NCBI GenBank assembly: GCA_963795195.1
Contig: CAWCGU010000006.1
Coordinates: forward strand, 2,542,001 to 2,606,000
Source: CAWCGU01 sp963795195
GTDB taxonomy: Bacteria > Actinomycetota > Thermoleophilia > Solirubrobacterales > 70-9
Direction of reading: 5' to 3'
DNA: 64,000 nt
Shown: piece by piece, positions 24,954 to 32,386 of the stretch
Layout: every line of letters starts with the position of its first letter
Position numbering within the stretch: position 1 is the first letter of the stretch
Position numbers and translations under genes: made by a program
The notes under the pieces: generated by a model
Database searches by the model: none
Told to the model about the DNA's origin: nothing
Seen by the model: only the letters and a program-made list of their open reading frames with translations

Positions 24954-25307
24954 CTACGCCTTCGCGTACTCGGCGAGGCTCTCGAACTCCACCCCTCTGA
25001 ACGTCTCGTCGCCCTCGACCCAGGCATCGTGGCCCGGGGCGATCTCGTAGGCCTCGCCGGCCTTGATCTCCAGCTCGGTTCCGTCGTCCATCGCGACGTG
25101 CAGACGGCCAGAGATGGCGTAGCCAACGTGGGCGACCTGGCAGGTCTCGGTGCCCGCGATCGGCTTGACGGCCTCAGACCAGCGCCAGCCCGGCTCCAGG
25201 TTGGCTCGGCCGACGTTGTTGCCTGCGATCTCGACCAGGTCGACGCGACCGTGCTCGAACGAGCGGGTCTCCTTCGGCTGGTCGAAGGTCTTTGTCTGTG
25301 TTGCCAT
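24954..25307 (-). CDS. Small cupin-domain protein
   Basis: 117 residues from ATG at 25307, behind GAAGGAGAACTCG. Core motifs: NLEPGWRWSEAVKPI, CQVAHVGYAISGRLHVAMDD and GEAYEIAPGHDAWVEGDETF, a single double-stranded beta-helix with a His in each half. It resembles cupins that accompany regulators of secondary metabolism or stress. It lies 121 bases downstream of the large LuxR-type gene on the same strand. The similar pair at 18790/19255 makes a functional link likely. Confidence 0.76.
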   Translation of the reverse strand: MATQTKTFDQPKETRSFEHGRVDLVEIAGNNVGRANLEPGWRWSEAVKPIAGTETCQVAHVGYAISGRLHVAMDDGTELEIKAGEAYEIAPGHDAWVEGDETFRGVEFESLAEYAKA

Positions 25308-25428
25308 CGAGTTCTCCTTCTGGGACGGCGTGGACTGCACGCGTGTTCGGATGTCGAGTGGCAGTCTGCGCTCAGATGCGGGCTATGTCATCGCCCGAAC
25401 GGGCCATTTCGCCTTACGGTCGGCGCGG

Positions 25429-27102
25429 CTAGAGCAAGTCCCGCTGCGTGACAAGCGCAACCGCCGCGGCCCGAGAGGAAACGCCGAGCTTGGCGTAGAC
25501 GTTGGAGAGGTGGCGGTGGACCGTGTGCTCGCTGACGATCAGCTTTTCGGCGATCTGGCGATTGGAGAGCCCCTCGGCGACCAGTGAGAGGACTTCCACC
25601 TCCCTGGCCGTCAGGCCGGCCCGCTTGAGCGCCGTGCTGCGCCCACCCAGCGACGCGACCTGCTTGCCGGCGCGAACCGCCTCCCGCTTCGCGCCCAGCT
25701 CCTCGAAGATCTCGGCTGCCCTGAGCGCGTATTCCAGCGCCGGCTCTGGGCGCTCGAGCGCATCGAGCGCTCCTGCGAGTTCGAGCAGCGCCTGGGCCGC
25801 CTCGAACGGGGCCGGACTCGATCGGTAGAGGTCGACGGCCTCTTCGAGCGCCAGTCGAGCAGCTCCCCAGTCCTCGCGCGCAGCTGCGATTGCCGCCGCA
25901 GCACTCCGCTCGGAGCCACGCAGCGGCCTGGTGCCAACGGCCGCGGCGATCGCGGCGAGCTCCCGATGTGCCCGGTCGGCCGCGTCCAGTTCACCGAGAG
26001 CGGCTTGGGCGCGCGCCATCAGTTCCAGCCCCGGCGCTGCCTCGATCGCCTGCGCGTTGTCGAACGTCCCAAGGAACCGCTCGGCGTGGCTGAGCGCTTC
26101 GGAAGCATCGTCCCCGTCGAGCGCGAGCCTGGCCTGAACGAGCGGCACGAGCACGTGGTCTTCCGCCTGCCAGAGCAGCTTGCGGACATCGTCGGCGCGG
26201 CCCTGCCTGCGGCGCAACTCGGCGAATCGAGCACACGCGTATCCGGCCATGGCCGGCCTCAGCGTCGTCAGCTCTCCGCTTGCCCATTCGAGCTCCTTCT
26301 CGGCCTGAATCCATTCGCCGCGCATGGTCAGGACCGTGCCGTGGTGCGCGCGGCACAACGCCAGCAGGGGACGTTGGCCGCTGCGCTCGCAGAAGGCTTC
26401 AAGGCGCTCGCACCACTGGCCGGCGCGGTCGTAGTCGCCGGTGCGCTCGCAGGCGATGATCATGTTGCAGCAGCAGGAGCCGATCGCAATCGGGTCGTGG
26501 AGCTCGCCCGCGGTCGCCGCGGTCGTTCCCTCGTCGAGCAGGCGAGAGCCCTCCTGGACCCGCCCGAGGCTGACCATCGCCAGCCCCTGCAGTGTCTTGG
26601 CCGTCATCTCGGTGTCCAGACCGCCGTGCGCGTGGGCGTACTCGCCCGCCTCTGTGCTCAGCCGCAGCACCGCCTCCGCGTCCGTATCGAGGTGAAACGA
26701 GGCTTCGATCAGCGGCAGCCAGGCGTGTTCGGCGGAGGGTTCGAGATCCGCCACGAGGCTCCGGGCGCGTTGCAGCCAGCCATTCGCGACCGCCTGGCTG
26801 CCGCGCTGGACGCTGTAATCCCAGGCGAGGAAACCGGCCAGCCAGGCGGCCTCGCGTTTGTCACCCCGCTCGCTGCGAATCTCGTAGGCGCGCTCACGGG
26901 CCTCGATCGCCGCGGTCACGTCGTGCTCCCACCAGCTCGCGACCGCGAAGCCCTCCAGTGCCTCGGCGGTCTCTGCGACGGCAAGCGCACGCCTGTAGAG
27001 GTCGCGCGCCTCTCCCCAGCGCCCGCCCGCGAGCGCCTCGCCCGCGTCAGCCAGCGGAGCGGCGCTTTGCTCTGGCGACTCGGTACCGGACGCAGCCGTC
27101 AC
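25429..27102 (-). CDS. LuxR-type transcriptional regulator with TPR-like repeats
   Basis: 557 residues. Residues 20-470 are helical repeats (for example ALAGGRWGEARDLYRRALAV, LEGFAVASWWEHDVTAAIEA, RAHREL). The last 65 residues are a LuxR helix-turn-helix: LTAREVEVLSLVAEGLSNRQ, IAEKLIVSEHTVHRHLSNVY, AKLGVSSRAAAVALV. No AAA domain is visible, so this is a TPR-LuxR regulator of the kind found in many soil actinobacteria. It is likely to sense a ligand or partner through its repeats and bind DNA with the C-terminal domain. The cupin gene follows it. Confidence 0.86.
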   Translation of the reverse strand: MTAASGTESPEQSAAPLADAGEALAGGRWGEARDLYRRALAVAETAEALEGFAVASWWEHDVTAAIEARERAYEIRSERGDKREAAWLAGFLAWDYSVQRGSQAVANGWLQRARSLVADLEPSAEHAWLPLIEASFHLDTDAEAVLRLSTEAGEYAHAHGGLDTEMTAKTLQGLAMVSLGRVQEGSRLLDEGTTAATAGELHDPIAIGSCCCNMIIACERTGDYDRAGQWCERLEAFCERSGQRPLLALCRAHHGTVLTMRGEWIQAEKELEWASGELTTLRPAMAGYACARFAELRRRQGRADDVRKLLWQAEDHVLVPLVQARLALDGDDASEALSHAERFLGTFDNAQAIEAAPGLELMARAQAALGELDAADRAHRELAAIAAAVGTRPLRGSERSAAAAIAAAREDWGAARLALEEAVDLYRSSPAPFEAAQALLELAGALDALERPEPALEYALRAAEIFEELGAKREAVRAGKQVASLGGRSTALKRAGLTAREVEVLSLVAEGLSNRQIAEKLIVSEHTVHRHLSNVYAKLGVSSRAAAVALVTQRDLL

Positions 27103-27155
27103 ATAGCCATCTTGACCCCTTCCGCGGTGGCACGACCGGTCGCCCTCGGCGAGGG

Positions 27156-28382
27156 TCAGGAGAAGTTGGGGTTATTGGCGTCGGGTATTTCGATGTGGAG
27201 GGGCTGGCCCTCGCCGATATACCAGAGCGTCCCCAACCGCAGGATCTCATCGAAGGCCCAGTAGAGCTCAGGGGAGCCAGGCACGAGCAGGCCCGCTTCC
27301 TTGACCCGCACGAACTGCGGCCACATGAGGGCGAGCATTTCGTCCTGGCCGGGATGGCGCGGAATCTGAAGCCACTCGGCGATCTCGTCACCGAGGAAAT
27401 AGCGAGTCAGTGACTCCAGCAGCGGTCGCGTGAAGGCGCCGCCGTCAGTGTCGGCGGCCAGGTCGAGCAGGATGTCGGCAAGCGCGATCCCCTCGGGCGT
27501 CGGCGCGAGCACGCGGTCGAGGATCTGCGGTGCCTGTCTGTTTGCGGCACGCCATGTGGCCGGGATGTACTCGTCCTTGACACCAAGCATGTGCGCCGCG
27601 ACCTGCCACGAGTGCAGGAACGCGTTGGACTCGGCGGGGGGGACGTTCACGCCCCACTTCGTCATCGACCGCATCACGGAGGTGGGCAGGCTGTGCCAGG
27701 TGACGAGTATGTCGCGCTGACTGATCGGCTTGCTCTGCCTGCTGCGTTTTGCCCAGTGCTTGGACTGTGGCAGCAGGTGACGCACCCCGGCGTGGGCCAT
27801 CCTCGTCTTGACTGCGGTGACGATCATCTCGCCGTCTGGATCGTGGAAGCCACCCAGGGAACCGATGTCGTAGCCGAACTTCGCCGTACGCGAGATGCGG
27901 CGCTTCATGTCGGCGCCGCCCTTGGAGTAGTAGACCGCGCGCGCCTCGTGGGGGATGACGGTGCTCATCATGCCGCTGACGAACCCGTAGGCGACGCCCA
28001 GGTAGGTGCCGCGCTTCTTGTTGAAGTCGACCGCCGCCTCGAGCTTTTCCGTGTCAGCCCAGGACGGGAGTTGCCGGGCGTGCTCGATGAAGTCGCGGAG
28101 GCGAGGCGGGAGCCCGGCGGTCAGGGGCTGGGCGTTCTTCGTCCAACCGCGCAGCAGCGCGTTGACCTTCGTCGCCTGGCCGCGCTCGATCACCGACCTG
28201 ATCACCGAGTCGGCTTCGTCGTCCCAGACCCGCCACGGGGGAATGGTGCCGCCCTTTCCCGCCACCGAGGAGGCGCCGGCCCAGGACCAGCTCGGCAGGA
28301 CGATTCCGGCGCCGACCGCGGCCCCCATGCCGAGCAACCTGCGCCTGGACATCTCGCCTGGCGAAGGAGTGATTTCAGTCAT
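27156..28382 (-). CDS. Tat-exported latex-clearing-protein/MpaB-type oxygenase (DUF2236)
   Basis: 408 residues. A twin-arginine signal is seen at SRRRLLGMGAAVGAGIVLP, so the protein is exported folded. The body matches the DUF2236 group that includes rubber oxygenase Lcp: FVSGMMSTVIPHEARAVYYS, SRTAKFGYDIGSLGGFHD, TAVKTRMAHAGVRHLL (His likely the haem ligand), ILVTWHSLPTSVM and GVKDEYIPATW. Lcp cleaves polyisoprene outside the cell with a b-type haem. The gene overlaps the TetR gene by four bases (ATGA) and lies after it, so TetR probably regulates it. The polymer or other substrate is not known. Confidence 0.82.
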   Translation of the reverse strand: MTEITPSPGEMSRRRLLGMGAAVGAGIVLPSWSWAGASSVAGKGGTIPPWRVWDDEADSVIRSVIERGQATKVNALLRGWTKNAQPLTAGLPPRLRDFIEHARQLPSWADTEKLEAAVDFNKKRGTYLGVAYGFVSGMMSTVIPHEARAVYYSKGGADMKRRISRTAKFGYDIGSLGGFHDPDGEMIVTAVKTRMAHAGVRHLLPQSKHWAKRSRQSKPISQRDILVTWHSLPTSVMRSMTKWGVNVPPAESNAFLHSWQVAAHMLGVKDEYIPATWRAANRQAPQILDRVLAPTPEGIALADILLDLAADTDGGAFTRPLLESLTRYFLGDEIAEWLQIPRHPGQDEMLALMWPQFVRVKEAGLLVPGSPELYWAFDEILRLGTLWYIGEGQPLHIEIPDANNPNFS

Positions 28383-28999
28383 CTCCCGATCTCTTCCAGC
28401 TCGGGGACAGGTCGCTGCAGGCCGGCGATCTGGTCGGCCAGCATCCGCTTGGCGTCGCGGCTGACACGCTTGGCCGACTCGATACCGGCGAGCATGCCGA
28501 CGCCGGCGAGCATCGCCACCAGCCGGGCCGCCTCGTAGTCAACGTCGACCGTGTCCGGCAACTCGCCATCGTCGACCGCCTGCTCCAGCAGCGTCGCCAG
28601 CAGTCGCTCGAGGAAGCGCCAGCCACCGCGAAGTTCCTCGGCGGCCTGCTCGCCGGGGGCCGTCGGCCCCCAGCAGGCCACGCCGACCTGCCACTCGCGC
28701 CGCCGATCGCCGTCAAGCGGCAGCATCGCCTCGATGGCGCCCTCCAGCGCGACGAGACCCCGGTCCTCGCCGATTCCGGCGAGGACGCGGTCGCGGGCGC
28801 GAATGTTGTTGTGGTGCACCACCTCGACCAGCAACGCGTTCTTGTCGTCGAAGTAGTGAGTGACGAACCCCGTCGTCACTCCGGCCTCGGCCGCGATTCC
28901 GCGCATCGTCGCGCCGTGCACGCCCTCGGCGGCGACCGAGCGCCAGGCAGCCTCGACGATCCGCGTGCGAGCTTCGGGATTTCTGACCGTCCGAGCCAT
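28379..28999 (-). CDS. TetR-family transcriptional repressor
   Basis: 206 residues. The N-terminal helix-turn-helix is typical: RTRIVEAAWRSVAAEGVHGA, TMRGIAAEAGVTTGFVTHYF, DDKNALLVEVV. The rest is the helical ligand-binding part (LLPLDGDRRREWQVGVACW). It is the first gene of an operon with the latex-clearing-like oxygenase. A palindrome at 29015-29036, 16 bases upstream of the ATG, is its likely own operator. Ligand unknown. A 57-bp piece of a close relative of this gene's N-terminal coding sequence reappears at 34744-34800. Confidence 0.92.
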   Translation of the reverse strand: MARTVRNPEARTRIVEAAWRSVAAEGVHGATMRGIAAEAGVTTGFVTHYFDDKNALLVEVVHHNNIRARDRVLAGIGEDRGLVALEGAIEAMLPLDGDRRREWQVGVACWGPTAPGEQAAEELRGGWRFLERLLATLLEQAVDDGELPDTVDVDYEAARLVAMLAGVGMLAGIESAKRVSRDAKRMLADQIAGLQRPVPELEEIGR

Positions 29000-29014
29000 G
29001 CGTGTTTAACCATA

Positions 29015-29036
29015 ACGCATGTTACGTAACGTGTGT
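29015..29036. promoter_or_regulatory. Palindrome, likely TetR operator
   Basis: GTTACGTAAC at 29021-29030 is a perfect 10-base palindrome and extends to ACGCAT...GTGTGT on each side with two mismatched pairs (22 bases in total). It lies just upstream of the TetR gene in a region much richer in A+T than the rest. TetR-type dimers normally bind palindromes of this length near their own promoter. Confidence 0.68.
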
Positions 29037-29154
29037 TCTGTAAGCGGCTACTTTCGACGAGCCAGTGGGCCGCCGGCTTCCGCCTTCTCGGGTTCCGCCT
29101 CCCGGCCCTTGACCCCCACGCGCTCACCCCTTACAGTCCTTGTGAGGTAGCACG

Positions 29155-31764
29155 ATGCGCGAGGGCGAAAGCGGCCGACGCAGCCGGGGGCCGGCGTTCG
29201 CGACCGCAGGAGCGGTGCTAACCCTCGCGTTCGCGCTGCCGGCCCGCTCCGACGCGCTCGCGGTCAGCTGCGACCCCTTCCAGCTCGTCGGCGCGCTCGA
29301 GGCCGCCAACGGCAACCCCGGCCCGGACACGATCGAGCTCGCTCCCGCCTGCACCTACAGCTTCGCGGAGCCCTATGACTCCACCACCGGGCTCGAGAAC
29401 TGGTACGGCCCCTCGGCGATGCCGGCGATCGCCTCCGAGGTCACGATCGCCGGCAACGGCGCCACGATCGAGCGTGCCCCCGGCGCCGCCGCCCCCTTCC
29501 GCCTCTTCTACGTCGGCGCCGACCCCGCCGACCCCGACACCTTCGCCTACACCTCCCCCGGCGCCGGCGATCTCACCCTGCGTGATCTCACCCTGCGCGG
29601 CGGGCTCGCCAAGGGCGGCGACTCCGACCACGGCGGCGGCGGCGCCGGGATGGGCGGCACGATCTACAACCAGGGCGAGCTCGCGCTCGACGGGGTGCTG
29701 ATCACCGACAGCACCGCGCAAGGAGGACGCTCCGGGGTCGCGGGCCTCCCACCCGGCGACGGCGGCGGCGGGATCGGCACCGACGCCGCCGGCGGCAACG
29801 GTGGCGGTTTCGGCCCCGGCAGCTTCAACGGCTCCTCGGGCGGCAGCGGCAGCGCCGGCGACGGGGGCGGAGGCGGAGGCGGTTTTCGCGCCGGCGAAGC
29901 CGGATCCGCCGCGACCGACGATTTCGGCGGCGCCGGCGGCGGCCCACCCACTGGCCTCGGAGGCAACGGTGGCACCGACGCAGGCAACGGTTCCGGCGCC
30001 GGCGGTGGCGGTGCTTCTGGCGGCGCTGGCGGTGACTTCGGCGCCGGCGGCGCCGTCGGCGGCGGCGGCGGCGGTGGCGGCGTCGGCAGCGGCGGTGGCG
30101 GCGGCTTCTTCGGCGGCGGCGGCGGCGGCTTCGGCGGCGGCGGCGGCGGTGGCTTCTTCGGTGGCGGTGGCGGCTTCGGCGGCGGTGGCGGCTTCGGCGG
30201 CGGCGGCTTCGGCGATACCCGCGGCGGCTTCGGCGGCGGTGCCAGCACCAGCAGCCCCGTCGCCGCCGCCGGCGGCGGGGCCGGGATGGGTGGCGCGATC
30301 TTCAACCACCAGGGCGAGGTAAGGATCCAGAACTCGACGCTTTCTCAGAACACGGCCGAGGGCGGGGGAGACGGCGACGGGATCGTCGAGCTCGGCGAGG
30401 GCCAGGGCCTCGGCGGCGCGATCTTCAACCTCAACGGCTCCGTGCTGCTGGAGTCGGCGACGATCGCATCGAACGCCGCCGACTCCGGCGGCGCCCTCTA
30501 TGACCTCGGCTACATGGGCGATGACACGGGCGACCCCGCCCCCCACGACTACAGCGCCCGGGTCACGCTTGCCAACTCGATCCTCGCCGACTCCGCCGCC
30601 GGTGAGGACGTCTTCGTCAACGCCCCGGGCACCGTCTCCGGCGGCGCCGACAACACCGTCGACGACCCCGGCGACACCGAGGTCACCGTCGCCGGCCCGA
30701 GCGTGGTCGAGGGCATCGGCTTCACCGGCGCCGGAGCCTTCACCACTGCGCCCACCTCTCCGCCACCGTTCGATGTCGACCCGCTGCTCGGCCCGCTCGC
30801 CGACAACGGCGGCCCCACCCAAACGCACGCGATCGGCACCGACAGCCCCGCCCACGACGCCGGCGAGAGCGCGCTCTCGCGAGACCAGCGCGGGATCGCG
30901 CGCCCGCAGGGGCCGGCGGATGACATCGGCGCCTTCGAGCTCGGGCTCCCGACGGCCGACCTGGCGCTCTCGAAGTCAGACTCCCCCGACCCGGCCACGG
31001 TCGGGCAGACGCTCACCTACACGCTCACGGCAACCAACCTCGGCCCCAACACCGCCGCAGCGGTCGAGGTCACCGACACCCTCCCGGCCTCCGTCCAGTT
31101 CGCCTCGGCCTCGGCCGGCTGCACCGATGCCGCCGGAGCGGTCGTCTGCGCGCTCGGCGAGATCGCCCCCGGCCAGAGCAAAAGCGCCGAGATCGCCGTC
31201 GTCCCCGCCGCCGCGCTGACGCTCGCCAACAGCGCCGAGATCACGGGCCTGCAGGGAGCAACCGACCCCAACCCCGCAAACGACTCCGACACCGAGCAGA
31301 CGCTGGTCAACCCGGCCGCGCCCGCGCAGACGCCGCCCGACAGCGAGCCCCCGCTTCCGCTTCCGGTCCCCGTCCCCGTCTTCATCCCCGCCTGCGCCGG
31401 CGAGCTGGCGACGATCACCGGCACAGACGGTGACGATGAGATCAAGGGCACCCCCGAGCGCGACGTGATCAGCGCCGGCTCGGGCGATGACGTCGTCCGC
31501 TCCGGCGGCGGCGACGACCTCGTCTGCGGGCGCGGCGGAGACGACGCGCTTCGCGGCGGGCACGGCGAGGACGACCTCTTCGGCCGCGTCGGCGAGGACG
31601 CGCTTCGCGGCGGCCCCGGCGACGACGAGCTCACCGGCGGCGCGGGAGCCGACCTCCTTCGCGGCGCCGCTGGCGCCGACCCCCTCGACGGCTCAGCCGG
31701 CACCGACGAGTGCCGCACCGGCCCCGGCGCCGACCCCGAGCCGGTGCGCTGCGAGCGGCTCTGA
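29155..31764 (+). CDS. Large exported Gly-rich protein with DUF11-like and RTX calcium-binding repeats
   Basis: 869 residues. A signal peptide ends near residue 38 (AVLTLAFALPARSDALA). Residues 40-165 and 380-600 show the pattern of 'choice-of-anchor' parallel beta-helix proteins (LTLRDLTLRGG, TIYNQGELALDGVLITDSTA). In between is a Gly-rich tract of about 200 residues with many GGGG and GGFGGGG runs. A DUF11-like domain starts at ADLALSKSDSPDPATVGQTL. The C-terminus has RTX repeats (TDGDDEI, GSGDDVV, GGGDDLV, GRGGDDAL, GGPGDDEL) that bind calcium. The protein is extracellular and may adhere to surfaces or polymers. The Gly tract also gives long frames on other strands; these are shadows. Confidence 0.85.
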   Translation: MREGESGRRSRGPAFATAGAVLTLAFALPARSDALAVSCDPFQLVGALEAANGNPGPDTIELAPACTYSFAEPYDSTTGLENWYGPSAMPAIASEVTIAGNGATIERAPGAAAPFRLFYVGADPADPDTFAYTSPGAGDLTLRDLTLRGGLAKGGDSDHGGGGAGMGGTIYNQGELALDGVLITDSTAQGGRSGVAGLPPGDGGGGIGTDAAGGNGGGFGPGSFNGSSGGSGSAGDGGGGGGGFRAGEAGSAATDDFGGAGGGPPTGLGGNGGTDAGNGSGAGGGGASGGAGGDFGAGGAVGGGGGGGGVGSGGGGGFFGGGGGGFGGGGGGGFFGGGGGFGGGGGFGGGGFGDTRGGFGGGASTSSPVAAAGGGAGMGGAIFNHQGEVRIQNSTLSQNTAEGGGDGDGIVELGEGQGLGGAIFNLNGSVLLESATIASNAADSGGALYDLGYMGDDTGDPAPHDYSARVTLANSILADSAAGEDVFVNAPGTVSGGADNTVDDPGDTEVTVAGPSVVEGIGFTGAGAFTTAPTSPPPFDVDPLLGPLADNGGPTQTHAIGTDSPAHDAGESALSRDQRGIARPQGPADDIGAFELGLPTADLALSKSDSPDPATVGQTLTYTLTATNLGPNTAAAVEVTDTLPASVQFASASAGCTDAAGAVVCALGEIAPGQSKSAEIAVVPAAALTLANSAEITGLQGATDPNPANDSDTEQTLVNPAAPAQTPPDSEPPLPLPVPVPVFIPACAGELATITGTDGDDEIKGTPERDVISAGSGDDVVRSGGGDDLVCGRGGDDALRGGHGEDDLFGRVGEDALRGGPGDDELTGGAGADLLRGAAGADPLDGSAGTDECRTGPGADPEPVRCERL

Positions 31765-31867
31765 CGACTTGCGCACTACGCGGGAGCCAAACAGTCGCGG
31801 CGGCCTAAAGCCCGGTCACTCCTGTTCCTCTCGATTCCATTGCGCGGTAATGCGGGGCAGCGCAGAG

Positions 31868-32329
31868 CTACTCCAGCAGCCCGGCGGCTTTGAGCGCGTC
31901 CTGGCGCCTGAAGAACAGCTCCAAGCGCGTGAGTTTTCCGTCGCGCACGGTCAGGAGATTGCCCCCGGCGAGCGTGATTTCGGCGCCGTGGGTCTTCGAG
32001 CGTCCGTCGTAGTCCATAAGGGCGAGAACGCGTTGGTCGTCGACGTCGACGACGTCGATCGGGGTGACCACCCACGAGTCCCATGCCGAGAGGTAGTCAC
32101 GCCAAAGTGAAATGAAGCCCTCGATCCCTACGGTTGTCCCTTGTGCCGTCGGGTTTCCGATCCCGAGCGGCGCCGCGCTGGGATCATGGACCGTCACTAA
32201 GTGCGGGTCGATCAGATGCTCGAACTGGGTCCGGGCGCCGTCAAGTGCCTCCGTCGTCGCGAAGACCGCCACCAAGTCCAGCGGGGCGGGCAGGAGTGCG
32301 TTCGCGACCTCCACGTTGTGTTGCGACAT
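31868..32329 (-). CDS. SnoaL-like (NTF2-fold) protein
   Basis: 153 residues from ATG at 32329 (MSQHNVEVANALL), the typical start of the family; an upstream extension is rejected. Core features: IDPHLVTVHDPSAAPLG, VGIEGFISLWRDYLSAWDSW and DDQRVLALMDYDGRSKTHGAEITLAGGNLLTVRDGKLTRLELFF, ending ALKAAGLLE. Soil actinobacteria have many such small alpha+beta cone proteins; most have no known reaction. Two relics of the same family are at 12603 and 34806. It stands just downstream of the repeat protein gene at 32387. Confidence 0.82.
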   Translation of the reverse strand: MSQHNVEVANALLPAPLDLVAVFATTEALDGARTQFEHLIDPHLVTVHDPSAAPLGIGNPTAQGTTVGIEGFISLWRDYLSAWDSWVVTPIDVVDVDDQRVLALMDYDGRSKTHGAEITLAGGNLLTVRDGKLTRLELFFRRQDALKAAGLLE

Positions 32330-32386
32330 CGCCCGCACAGTACGCGAACAGGGATCGAACACTTGACTTTTGAGTTCGAGAGCCGC

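Noticed and set aside
29218..30855. Long open frame of 545 codons on the minus strand, Ala/Gly-rich, and a Pro-rich frame at 29664-30305
   Set aside because: Both are antisense reads of the Gly-rich tract of the exported protein at 29155. GGC repeats give open frames in every register. No start signals or domain sequence.
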